DNA of 64,000 nt, taken from Allium sativum (Eukaryota; Streptophyta; Magnoliopsida; Asparagales; Amaryllidaceae). The stretch covers positions 206,969,231 to 207,033,230 of the forward strand of contig CM060912.1 in the NCBI GenBank assembly GCA_030737875.1, written 5' to 3'. The notes under the pieces are model-generated. The model did not search any database. It saw nothing but the letters and a program-made list of their open reading frames with translations, and was not told where the DNA came from. Below are positions 49,631-60,320 of this stretch, one piece after another (the first letter of the stretch is position 1; each line of letters opens with the position of its first letter). The position numbers and the translations under genes are program-made.

Positions 49631-50226
49631 CAGGCGCACGCGTGCGCTCTCTCTCTTCTCATTAGAAGACCACACATTTTTTGTTTCAAAAAGAACCACG
49701 AAATCACTATTGTGTTAGAAATCCATATACATAAAAAGATCCATTCAACTACAGACATTCTACTTCTGATTGCACTGAAGGCTATTACTATCACAAAACA
49801 AATGATATATACAACTGTGAAATATCAAGTGATCAGAATAGTCAAACCGCATGAACAACACAGATTAATGAACCATCCTCATTTGATAACATGTTGGCAA
49901 CGTTCTTAAGCACAGGACAAATATAATATGACTATTCATGCATCATGGGACAAAAATGGACGAATAATATTAGGAAAACAATCCATATATAGCTCCAAGA
50001 AATAGTTATTGGATGCAGTAAATTGATGATGGTATATGTTGTATTCTATTTCTTTATACAATATATTTCATTTTTATTTACCGTCAACAAGTTTATTACC
50101 AAAATGTTAAAAACCGAAAGCTAGACCGAAACCAAATCAACGGAAATTTACGTAACTCACCAAAACTAAAAAATTCGAACGATCGAAATGGAGACCAAAA
50201 CCTAGTTTTTGAATCTTGGTTTATGT

Positions 50227-50414
50227 TCAAATAGAATTTTACATAGCTTCAATATAAATTTATTTGGACTTTAAACTCAAGACTCTCAATTTCAATCCAA
50301 TACAACATCCAAGTTCTTATTTAAAATTTAACTCAAGCAATTAATTCATAAAATTAATTGTTTTTAATAATTAAATTAATTAAATATTTCTTATTAAAAA
50401 TCCTGATTGTTACA
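50227..50414 (-). repeat. 5' end of the minus-strand LTR interrupted by hAT
   Basis: AT-rich. Read on the minus strand it begins TGTAACAATCAGGATTTTT at 50414, like the TGTAAC starts of the LTRs at 25516 and 52849. Confidence 0.45.
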
Positions 50415-51833
50415 TTTATCTTTCTATTATTTTAATATTACCGCTAAAGCCACAATTAAACCTTAAACATTTTGTTTGTTAAAATTAATCTTACGTTTTA
50501 CAACAATCTTACAAAGATATGATCAACTTACTATTTGTTTGCTTTCTTAAGTTCATATTTATTCATCAAAATAGTATTCTTATTTATTATTCAAAAAATT
50601 TCTTATTAAACATTTCTCATATATTTATAAAAAAAGCTTTATATACAACTCAATGTCTTACAGGAACATATATCTTTCAAAATTTCGAAACCCGAAAATA
50701 AATATTGATAATGTCACAGTCATCATCAGAATTATTTTCAAGCAACTGGAGTATAATTCTATATCTATCTAGTATATATAGGGTTTAGTACATACGTTAA
50801 CTAGGCACATGCCCGAAATCACTAAGTACTCAATATTCTAATATTAACATCAAGTAAAAATATTTGAATACTTTTCTTTTTAAAACAAATAATATACAAA
50901 ATTTTCAGATATATATTATTAATATATTTTCCAAATCATACTTTTATTATAAAATTTTTAACAAGAACAATTACATAGGGGAAGTTTGGATAAGGTCCCT
51001 GTTAAGTTTCAAAATACAAAAAAAAAAACTCTCTGTCTTAAAACTTTATAAATTAGGTCTCTGTTTTTCGAAAATCATCGAAAACATCAAAAATCAATGT
51101 AAAAAACTACCAAATTTCAAAACTTATTTCAATATATGATCGTCTTTGTAAGAAATGCACCAAAAATGCTTCAAATTTTTTTTTTTTTTTTTTACAAAAA
51201 ACACAATTAAGTGAAAATGCAGGGAAAAGTACAATTTTTCAAAAAATTGTAGACATCACCGTAGTTATATCAAAAATTTGCATGCTTCTATGCAATTTTT
51301 GCTAATAACTTCAAATTTTCAAATTCAATACCTAAATTTATTCAAACATTGCATTACTGCAAAAAAAAAAAAAAATCATATAAAATATATTGCATGGGAA
51401 ATATATCACTTTCAATTAAATTGCTGAAATAGCAGTAACTATACAAAAAAATTGCATACATGTCTGCAATTTTTTAATACACTGAAACATGTCTGTAATA
51501 CAATTATGGATTGTTGCAAATATGTCAACACTTATTCACAATAAGTGTTGACATCTCAGTAACTTATTTTTCTTTCAGCAATACACTATGCAATAGTTGC
51601 TGATATATTTTCCCTTTGCATTATAAGTGTGGACAATTCAACAAATTATTTTCCTTTTCTAGTATCAACAATACACTATGGAATAGTTCTTGATATGTCT
51701 GCACTTTTTTACAATAGTGTAGACTTTTAAGCAACTTTTTACTTTTCCGGCATTGTTCCATTAATGTTTAAATTTTTTGAAATTTTCCTTGGGAATTAGC
51801 AAAAAAATTCACGAAAATACATTGTTATAGTAA
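50415..51833. other. AT-rich noncoding DNA with hairpin and 90-bp repeats
   Basis: No coding sequence. It contains a perfect 14-bp-arm hairpin (51523-51553), a direct repeat marked by CAATACACTATG at 51579 and 51669 (period 90), a T run of about 22 near 51178 and an A run near 51360. TTAAGTTTCAAAATACAAA followed by TAGGTCTCTG near 51000-51070 looks like an unclassified repeat. Confidence 0.5.
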
Positions 51834-51841
51834 AATATGAA

Positions 51842-52714
51842 CTGGGCAGTTAAAGCACTTAGCGGTTCCATAGCGGTAGAGGTGCAAAAATGTGTAGCTG
51901 GGATAAAGCGGGGAAACAACGAGGCTATAGCGGAAGCACAAAAAGGTTCATTAGATGTTGAAATATTTAAAACTAGTTAATTATCACTCCCACATTATTT
52001 GTGTAGAAGAAACCAATATTAATTAATCTTATGTAGCAAAACCAAATATTATCATGGTTATGCACACTAGATTTATGACATAATATATTTTTAAAATATA
52101 TTAGATAATTATGCATTAAAATTAGCTTTTTGCACTAACTTTATTGATGTTTTTATAAAGAGAACGAGTTAAATCAAGCTCTGTGTATTAATATTACTAA
52201 AGCGGATGCTAAATAGCATTGATTTAACATCCGCTTTAGCAGTAGAAGATAGCGAGGCTAAAAGTGGGGAAATAGTGGGGCTATCGCTGAAGCATAAAAA
52301 GGTTCATTAGATGTTGAAACCAAATATTTAAAACTAGTTAATTATCATTCCGAAAATATTTATGTAGAAGAAAATCTTATGTAACAAAACCAAAGATTAT
52401 CATGGTCATAAACAGTAGATTTGATGACATAATATATTCCTACAATATACTAGATAATTATGCATTAAAATTAGCTCTTTACACTAACTTTATTGATGTT
52501 TTTACAAAGAGAATGAGTTAAACCAAGCTCAACGTATTATTATTGCTAAAGCGAATGCTAAATAGCTTTGATTTAGCGGATGCAGCGGAAGATAGTGGGG
52601 CTAAAAGCGGACCTAATGTCCATCGGTGCTAAATTGAAAAATCGCTACGGTTGAAGAGTGCTACAAGCTATAGCGGGGATTTTGCGTGGCTTTAGCGGCG
52701 CTTCAACTGCATAG
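51842..52714. mobile_element. hAT-type MITE with internal 356-bp duplication
   Basis: Starts CTGGGCAGTTAAAGC; the right end on the other strand is CTATGCAGTTGAAGC (12 of 15 matching). The perfect 8-bp duplication AATATGAA flanks it (51834-51841 and 52715-52722). AGCGG motifs repeat in the subterminal regions. The interior is a tandem duplication with period 356 (AAAAGGTTCATTAGATGTTG at 51941 and 52297). No coding capacity. Confidence 0.85.
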
Positions 52715-52800
52715 AATATGAATACATTTTACATTAAAACTTAGAGGGGAATCCACTTTGAATTAAGTTCCATTTTTGGGACCCATCCCCAATTTCCTCA

Positions 52801-52848
52801 ATTATATATATGTATACATATATATATGTATGTATGTATATATGTATA
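52801..52848. repeat. (TA)n/(TATG)n microsatellite
   Basis: TA and TATG units directly abut the LTR start at 52849. Confidence 0.85.
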
Positions 52849-55721
52849 TGTAACGTCCCGTAATTTTAGTAGTGAGATTTTAATATATTTTATAATTTTA
52901 AATATCGATTTGGGATTATACATGGATTTATAATATATAAATCATTATTTAAAACGGGTTTGAACGTATAATTTATATATAATTATAAAACGAGCGCGTA
53001 ATGTCGTGGTAGTTCGTAATTTACGATTTGAATTTCAATTGAATATACAGGATCCGATATAAGTTGAAATTTTGTGAAACAAGAATCGTTCGGATCGATT
53101 TGATTTTTCTAATGAAGGAGAAAAATGGAGATTTCACGTTATAGATTGCTAGTGGCGGCTAAATCAAAATTTTAAATAGTCGCTACGGAATTCGTTAATA
53201 AACGATAACGTTTATTTAATAAATATAAAGGGTTTTCTATATAATTTAAATATTGTTAAACTCGGGATTGTAAATATTAAGTTCAAAATATATTGGTCAA
53301 TGCCGAAGCTGTATAATATTTTATTTGGAGAGATACGATAACAATAATATATTTATTCTTTTAAATTGAATTGTTTTAGATTTTATTTATATTATACAGG
53401 CCTTAAAATGTTTATTTTTCTAACGACCTCCGTTTTCAACGAAACAAATTTTATTGGAATGTGTATGGCTAGTTATTGCTAAATTTGCAGTTTGGAGCTA
53501 ATCAGAGTTGTTTTATCTGTGCGTGCAATTTAAGGGTGAACCGATAAATTAAAATAATACCGTTTTGCAAACGACATCGGTTTTCAACGGAACAAATTTT
53601 ATTGGGACCGGAACGTCAATACGTAGCGGCATACCCATTTTTATTGTGTTTGGAGTTTGAGTATGGTGGTACATATATTTTACGGTCAGCGTTAAATAAC
53701 GGTTAGCCGTATTAAAACAAATTTAAAATAAAAACTTAAGATCTAAGTTAAATTAAATTTTATAAACAGAAACATCGGCTTACATGAACTACCTGCACCA
53801 TATTTTACTTAAGGGTTAAGCTAAATTGTGTATGTATATTATAGCTTGGGAGCCTTCCTACCGTAATACTATCATATTCTGCTGCTAGCCTCATGAATTG
53901 TCCCCATCGAATTAATGAAAACGCTGCCTACACACACAACGTACACCATGTTGAAGAATTGAATCAAGTACAAACACAGTAAAAACCCTACCCATATCTA
54001 CTCGAATATATGCAGGCTTAACTCATGTGAAAATAAACTACTACTGCATAAATCAAGTCCAATGCAGACCTCCTCACTTCGCAGCGAAGTAAAGATTTAC
54101 AAGGCTAAACCAATGCACGTCCTCAACATTTAATGTGCAGACCTAAGAAAACACAATGCAGACAGCCTATCAACAAGGAAACTCAACGCAGTCTAAAATC
54201 TATCCTATTATGTTTCTACAGCTACATGAAAATATGCGGTGAAAGACACTGATCCTATCCCCTTCTATAAATACTTGCGAGTACTCCTTTTATCGTTTCT
54301 TCCTGCTACATACAACATACGCCTGTTCCATTAATCTCCAGCAAAATATTTAATTCGTGCCTCGTTTTGTTTGTTCTCTCCAGGCAAGTAAAATGAGAAA
54401 CATAATAGGCTTTCTTCTTCAATAAAATGAATGATCTACATCCTCCTAAACTAAAACACTTTCGATCTCCTCTCTGAATGGTTGTTCCGTGATGAAATCT
54501 AAAGGGAAACTGTCGAGCTAGGTGAGGTCGTCAAGTTCACCGGTGGTGATTTTTTGATGATCAGTGTGGTGGCGGGAGAACATGACCGAAGTCGTGACAC
54601 TTGAGAGGTTTTTGCTGGCATTAGGGGAAGGCAGAATGGTAGATACTCATGGCGGACGTAGAGCTAGCTGAGGTGCATCATTTGGTAGCCGTTGATCGAC
54701 CTCCGGTCAGCGTACGGTGGCGCGTCAGTGGGTTAAAGATAGCGACTTCATTTTGGAACAAAGGATGCAACACGTTTACTGTACAAGATGGGAAGACTGA
54801 ACGAAATCGTGAAGAAATAAAAAGCACGAAGTGTAACCGAAGGCAAAGGGATCAAAAGGTCTGGGCATGCTCTTGCGTGAAGAATGCTGAGCAAGTAAAT
54901 AAGGGAGCAGTATCGTAACGAAGGGCAGAAGTATGATGCGAAGAACGAAAACAAAAATGGATATTGGAGTTGAGACGAGGGGCTGAATGGATGAACAGTA
55001 CATGAAGAGGAGAAACGATAATATTTGGAGGATAGATGGCCATTGTAGCTTAAGGTAGCGGGTTTGGGTAAAAACATTTGGCGATGTGGGCCTGGGAAGT
55101 CTTGAAGCATTTGGGGCCGATGATCTATATATATATAAAAGAATGGGAAGTATCATATTTGAGCCGCCCTTTTTCCAGATATAAACAACGTGAAGAACTT
55201 GTTCGGGCCGCCAGTTTCAAGTATAAATGATGTAAGAATTTAAATACTAATTAGTTAGGGTTAGTTTTAAATAAAAAAAATTATTAATTTAAATCATATA
55301 TTTACAAACATGAATTGTTGTAGGGGATTGTTAGAGCAGTGTGCAAAAACGAGATAAGAGTGGAATAAAATCAGCCGATTAACTATAATGTAATTATAGT
55401 AATTAGGGAATTTTAATTTTAATTAAAATAGTATATCTTAAAACATTTATAATTAGCGCATACGTTTACAGAATTAAACAAAACAAGGTTTGCTAAGATC
55501 ATTTTGATGGGCACAACATTATAGAACTATTTTGGACAGAAACGGAGATAACTAGAATTACAGTTAAATTAAACGACTGTTTAATTTGACGGTAACAAAA
55601 CCACTTTAGAAATAGACGAAATAAAAGTGAGTATAACTCACTCAGTTTTTACCCACTTATATTTGATATAAGTCGGGTTTTATTATGTGTGCTATGATTG
55701 ATAATTGTTTGTGGTACGCTG

Positions 55722-55785
<64 letters not shown>

Positions 55786-56147
55786 TTGTTTGAATTGGTT
55801 GATAAAAACGTTAGTTAATTTAAAATAAATCTAATCATTATTTTAACGATTATTTCCAAACAAGATAACTTACTTTGTTGGTTATGTTTATGAAAATATA
55901 AACATATTAAAATCAAATATGGATGCTTGGATTACTGTTATTTATTTGTTGTTGAATATCATATCTGTGAATTGAATTATTTGAGGTAACGTATTTGGAT
56001 GCAGGGTAAAACAGGTTAGAGGGATCCAACTGGATTCCTCACATTTATTGTTCATTTTCATATCACATTATATGAACTGTTTGACCAACCTGATTGGATG
56101 ATTGATTTGTTTATTGATCGTTGAACCTAAATTCAATGTTTGGTTTT
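52849..56147 (+). repeat. Gypsy-type LTR-like sequence
   Basis: Starts TGTAACGTCCCGTAATTTTA. The first 300 bp resemble the same part of the LTR at 25516 (AACGAGC, later GAGATTTCAC-TTATA), so the two are related families. It has a two-copy repeat, TTTTCAACGRAACAAATTTT with preceding ACGACM, at about 53423 and 53571. No coding domain is present; open frames at 54649-55156 on both strands look fortuitous. The 3' end is not certain and is set here at the next LTR-like start. Confidence 0.5.
55724..55782. repeat. (TA)n microsatellite, about 29 units
   Basis: Uninterrupted TA run. Confidence 0.95.
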
Positions 56148-57187
56148 TGTGACGGCCCGTCCCGCACCAGCCGACAATTCCAATGAAAGTGCGTTGTGTC
56201 GATGTCCAACCAGCACGGGACGGTCGCCAAAGAAAGGAAAAGTAAGGAATTTAAACTAGCAAGGAACATGTAGAATGTCTCACCGCACATGGGATAAAAT
56301 ATAATAATAACATACTTTGACATAAATAAGCGAGACAGTATATAAGCTGAAAACTAAACATCATATCAGCGGAAAATCCAAATACAGCTTATGTTCCACA
56401 TCATCATTGTTACAACTTCTGAAAACTGTCTCTAAAGCAAAGTAAAGGAAAGGTACACTACTAATGCCCAAAGTAGTGACCAGCGGCGACACAGGGAGAA
56501 TATCTATATATATCATACGTGGGAGCCTCCTGCTCGTCTCCGGCACAGCTACTCGTGTATACCACCTAACCTGTCTCTAGTCTGCCCATTTAAGAGCAAC
56601 CAGAGTAATAAGAAGAGACATAAAACTCTGGGTCAGACAAAAGTCTGGTATGAGCGATAAGCAGCAAACAGAACAATAACAGGTATACTAAACCGTACCT
56701 GAACCTGGACCTGCAACCAAAGAGTTAGCACAACATACCGCTCAATACTCTAAGGTGCCACCAAACATAAGGTGTAAAGAATACGGGTGAGGGGTGTGCA
56801 TGTCATAGTGATAGCAAACAATCAAGCATAGCAACCATCCTCGCATCTCTCACTCAATGCGTAAAGCATACGATATCCACAACTTTGATCACTAGACCCG
56901 TCGAGGTAGTGATGGAGTCCGACTTGTATAACTATTGCTACCACCAAGCTTGCCCCATGGAGTCACGACTAAATCCTTACAAATGATCCCACTTCATTGG
57001 TCCATAGCCAATAGTCCTACCTAGGCCACTGTGGCCCTGAATCCGTCCACATACCCCGCACTCCATAGTGATTCAAAGTTATAGACATCGATAGCCCCTT
57101 AGCACACGTCCCGTAGCAAAACCCAACTCATGAAGTTAACCCGTTGGTTCCCAACTAGATCCTGAGTACATGATTGACATAGAAATG
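56148..57187. repeat. Gypsy-type LTR-like fragment
   Basis: Starts TGTGACGGCCCGTCCCGCAC, typical of a plant LTR terminus, and contains the complementary pair CCGTCCCG / CGGGACGG within 70 bp. Noncoding and less AT-rich than its neighbours. It is cut off by the Athila-like LTR at 57188. Orientation is uncertain. Confidence 0.45.
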
Positions 57188-58099
57188 TGTTATTTTTATG
57201 CTTTTATATCTTATCTTTTGTATATAAATAAATATTACTTGGGTATTGTTTTGTCACTTTTACAGATATTCCAACCCAACCCGTATGCAAATAGAAAAGT
57301 AGAGAAACAGAGATCAAATTGCTGTGTATTTGCATTTTGAAGAATTGTAGATGAAGATCTCACATCTAGCTGCTGTTGGACAAGAAAATGACTGATTTAG
57401 AGGCCATGCACATCTCAAATTAAAAGAGGCTTGCAAGAGGAAAAGAAGAAAGGCCAAAAATTTAATAGATTTAACTAAGGCCCATTTGAAACTCTCATTG
57501 TAAACTCTTTTGTGAATTCCCTAAGGCTCATCTATCATTGTATTAGGGTTAGGGTTAGGGTTTGGTTATCCCCTATAAATACCCTTGTAATGTCATTGTA
57601 GCCGCCATCTCCATTTTTCTGTATTCTCTTCTCCATTAATAAAAGTTCTTCTTTTTACTATTTCTGCATTTTTCTTTCTTAGCAATCGGTGTTGTCTTCA
57701 CAATTAGTTTTGGAAGAGCACCAATTGTATTTTACATTTTTTTGTTAGTGATTAGTCGTTTGATTAGTTTCAACGACAATCCTAATTTACTTTTTGTTGT
57801 TCTTCTTTTCCTGCAATTTTACTTTCTGCATTTTATTTCTGTTTTGCATTTTAATTTCCAATTGATAATTGTGATTTGATCGTCGGTTCAATTAGATTTG
57901 TTCTGAATCGGATTGCAGTTTCAATTTTTATTGTTTTCAAAAACCAACCTCGAAAATCGTCTAACTCGCCCAAGAGATTAAATAAATAATTTGATTTTAA
58001 TCTACCTCCCTGTGTTCGACCTGTATGCTACACACCTGTACGCTTGCAGAATTTAATTTAAATATCACGCTTTTCTGATTCATTAGAAAGCGTCGATCA
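57188..58099 (+). repeat. 5' LTR of the Athila-like element
   Basis: About 912 bp from TGTTATTTTTATGCTTTTAT to GCGTCGATCA. The start could be two bases earlier (TGTGTT). The 3' end is set by the primer site seven bases on. It contains a TATA box at 57574 and AATAAA near 57640. Confidence 0.8.
57574..57581 (+). promoter_or_regulatory. Probable LTR TATA box
   Basis: TATAAATA in the context CCCCTATAAATACCC, in the middle of the LTR and about 60 bp before AATAAA, as expected for the core promoter and polyadenylation signal of an LTR. Confidence 0.65.
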
Positions 58100-58105
58100 A
58101 GTTTT

Positions 58106-58123
58106 TGGCGCCGTTGTCGGGGA
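58106..58123 (+). other. Primer binding site (tRNA-Asp type)
   Basis: TGGCGCCGTTGTCGGGGA, one base from TGGCGCCGTTGCCGGGGA, the common primer site of plant Athila/Tat-type Gypsy elements, complementary to the 3' end of tRNA-Asp. Confidence 0.9.
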
Positions 58124-58201
58124 GGTAACGATTTAATTTTATTATTTATTTAATTTTCGATTCGTGTTAGTTTTATTTTATTTTGTTTCCTTTCATTTTC
58201 T

Positions 58202-58243
<42 letters not shown>

Positions 58244-60320
58244 AAATAGTTGATTTGGTATTAATATTGATGCTGTAATCATCTAAACAAGAGAAGGAAA
58301 AAAATCTTTCCATTTTCTTTTAATTCTTTCCTGTTTTCAACTCCTTTCTCCTTTTTCCTTTCTTTCATTTATTTATTTCCCTTTTAAAAATTCAATTCTG
58401 CTTCTACAAGTCTAAAAAAAAGAAAAAAATACAAATTTCCATCTTTATTTTCTTTCCTCCGATTTCTTTCTCAGTATAAAAAACCTTCCTTTCTCCACAT
58501 CATCTCCACGAATCCATATCACCCTCTTCCAGAGAACATCAGCTTCCATTAAACCAGAAACCATCCTCTCTTCATCACCTAGTCCACCTTTCTTCTCTTT
58601 ACCCACTCAGTCAAATACTCCCCAATCATCAAACTACATCACAACAACCACGTCCAGATCCTCCTTCATCTTCCATCCATACCGGCCTCGTCATCTCACG
58701 TACACTTCTAAATCACCACACCAAATCTCCACCATAAGCCCACATCAAGTTCACCAATTCATTCGCCAACATCAACAGAATCACAGATCCTTCACAAACC
58801 ACAAACAACGCCCACATCTCAACACAAGCATCTCCTGTTCCCCATCCTTCATACCAATAATTCACAAACCCAACAAAATTTCTTCCAACACCAATTCAGA
58901 TCGCCTTTACCATCACACACAACAATCTGCTAAACCCAATCTCACCATTACCATCACACCACAATACCCCTGGAACTCTTAAAAAAAAACCACGTTCGCC
59001 ATCCACAACAACCACCCCAGGTCCCTAGTGTTTCAGTTCGCAACCTTGTACCCATATCGCCATCTCCTTCAACAGCCATCAGTGTCTCGAACATCGCCCA
59101 GTCCCTCATACTCCATCGCCCTCACGAACGTCAACAATAACCGCGGAAACCCAATCCGAAGCGCGCAATTCCCATCAGCTGATTCGACGCCCGAACCTTG
59201 AATCGAATTCCCCAAATTCGAACGTCAGTTATTGCATGAGTTTTTTATTTTTATTTTTTCTTTTTTTTCTGGGATTCGATTCGGGTTTGCTGAGAATAAA
59301 AAGGAGGCATGATTTCCATTTTTCCCCTCGTGATTTGCTTCCAGAAATAAATGAGGTGTGATTTGTTGTGACTTGTTATTTGTTTCTATTCTTTTGGATT
59401 GCTGGTTGACCTTTGTGCGAACCAATTATTTTGGTTGAACGCGAGCTAGTTGTTTGTTAAGCTTAGATCCTAGTTTTGATGTTTTCTTTGGTTAAGACTC
59501 AGATCGCTTGTTAGCCTAAGTGGGTCGGTGATTTTTGAGAAATCAGTTTTCTTGATGTGTTTAGGTTAGGTTTTCTCTTTATTTAATTCCGATATTTTTT
59601 TTATTTCCTTAGTCTAATTTAGTTTCTCTCTCCCTCTCTCAATTTTTTCTTTTTTGGAAAAAAAAGGCAAAGTGAAAAAAATCATTCAAAAAAATCAAAT
59701 AAGGAATTTAGAGATCGAGCAAATTGCAGACAGCGGATTGGAATCACTAGCACCATTCAATTACTCTGTACGGACAGCCATACCCCACTGTAAAAAAATT
59801 CTAAACTCTACAGGTGCTGAAGCTGCTTTGAAAATATAGAAATTGCTTGTAAAATTCTTCTACAGGGGCAGCGGCTTGCTTGTACAATATTTTAATTCTC
59901 TGTTATTATTCTGTGACTGTTCTGTATCTGATATTTCTGAATCTGTCTGTGAGGAACGAATTTCGATAATTAAAATCATCACTTTCATCGTTTTTCCAAC
60001 AATAAAATCTGATTAGTTATTTCAAATTACTTAACTGCAAGAGTATATTTTATGAAATTGATTTTCTCAATGGTTTGATCGCGGATATATATTGGTTCAA
60101 CTTATTGAACTTCTAGCAAAAGAGGTTGCATACTACCCGTAAAACATTGGTTGTATCCCTTAGTATTTATACTATACGTGAACGGCCATAAGACCCTCTT
60201 CCCCCTTCAAATCGAGATTATCAACTAATAAGATATATTTGAGTACGTTATTTATTTTGAATAGGAGTTTTTTTGTGTCAACCTTAAGTCTGGAATTTTC
60301 TTTGTTTGCGTTTAACAACG
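58124..60320 (+). other. Leader region between primer site and gag
   Basis: Noncoding, 2.2 kb. It contains a (TA)n run (58204-58240), a strongly C-rich, A/T/C-only-like tract (about 58500-59220) and T-rich tracts. Long leaders are usual in Athila elements. Short frames inside do not resemble known proteins. Confidence 0.6.
58204..58240. repeat. (TA)n microsatellite
   Basis: About 18 TA units, 80 bp after the primer site of the Athila-like element. Confidence 0.95.

Larger units (their letters stand above)
48543..49689 (+). mobile_element. 5'-truncated LINE insertion with 15-bp target duplication
   Basis: The 15-mer AAAGAACCACGAAAT occurs exactly at 48528-48542 and 49690-49704. The DNA between is foreign to the hAT element: it starts mid-gene with the end of a LINE ORF2 (about 48555-48858), followed by a 3' region with two long compound microsatellites, and ends TTTTTTGTTTCAA next to the duplication. 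Truncation at the 5' end, a target duplication of about 15 bp and a short A-rich tail are the signature of target-primed reverse transcription. Confidence 0.9.
45104..50218 (+). mobile_element. hAT transposon with decayed transposase, split by a LINE insertion
   Basis: Ends are CAAGGTTTTGTCC on the left and, on the other strand, CAAGATTCAAAAACTAGG on the right. The flanking 8-bp duplications GTTTATAT (45096-45103) and GTTTATGT (50219-50226) match at 7 of 8. Subterminal DNA is rich in CGAAAT/ACCGAA motifs, common in plant hAT elements. The interior encodes a hAT transposase in the plus direction, broken by stops. The total is 5115 bp, of which 48543-49689 is an inserted LINE. Confidence 0.85.

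Noticed and set aside
49015..49909. Frames over the microsatellites giving Tyr-Ile, Cys-Val and Thr-His repeats
   Set aside because: Pure translations of dinucleotide repeats.
42074..50419. Possible 5-bp duplication TTTAT bounding the minus-strand LTR (42074-42078 and 50415-50419)
   Set aside because: TTTATTG is common in this AT-rich DNA and the implied LTR end is not typical, so the boundary is not supported.
54649..55156. Overlapping open frames on both strands, up to 126 codons
   Set aside because: No similarity to known proteins, low-complexity S/F/P-rich translations, and location within LTR-like DNA.
57543..57560. Three TTAGGG units, telomere-like
   Set aside because: Only three units, lying inside the Athila-like LTR just upstream of its TATA box. 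Plant telomeres are normally long TTTAGGG arrays.
60306..60320. Upstream extension of the gag-protease frame starting at TTG
   Set aside because: Five codons without an ATG; in a plant the first ATG at 60321 is the credible start.
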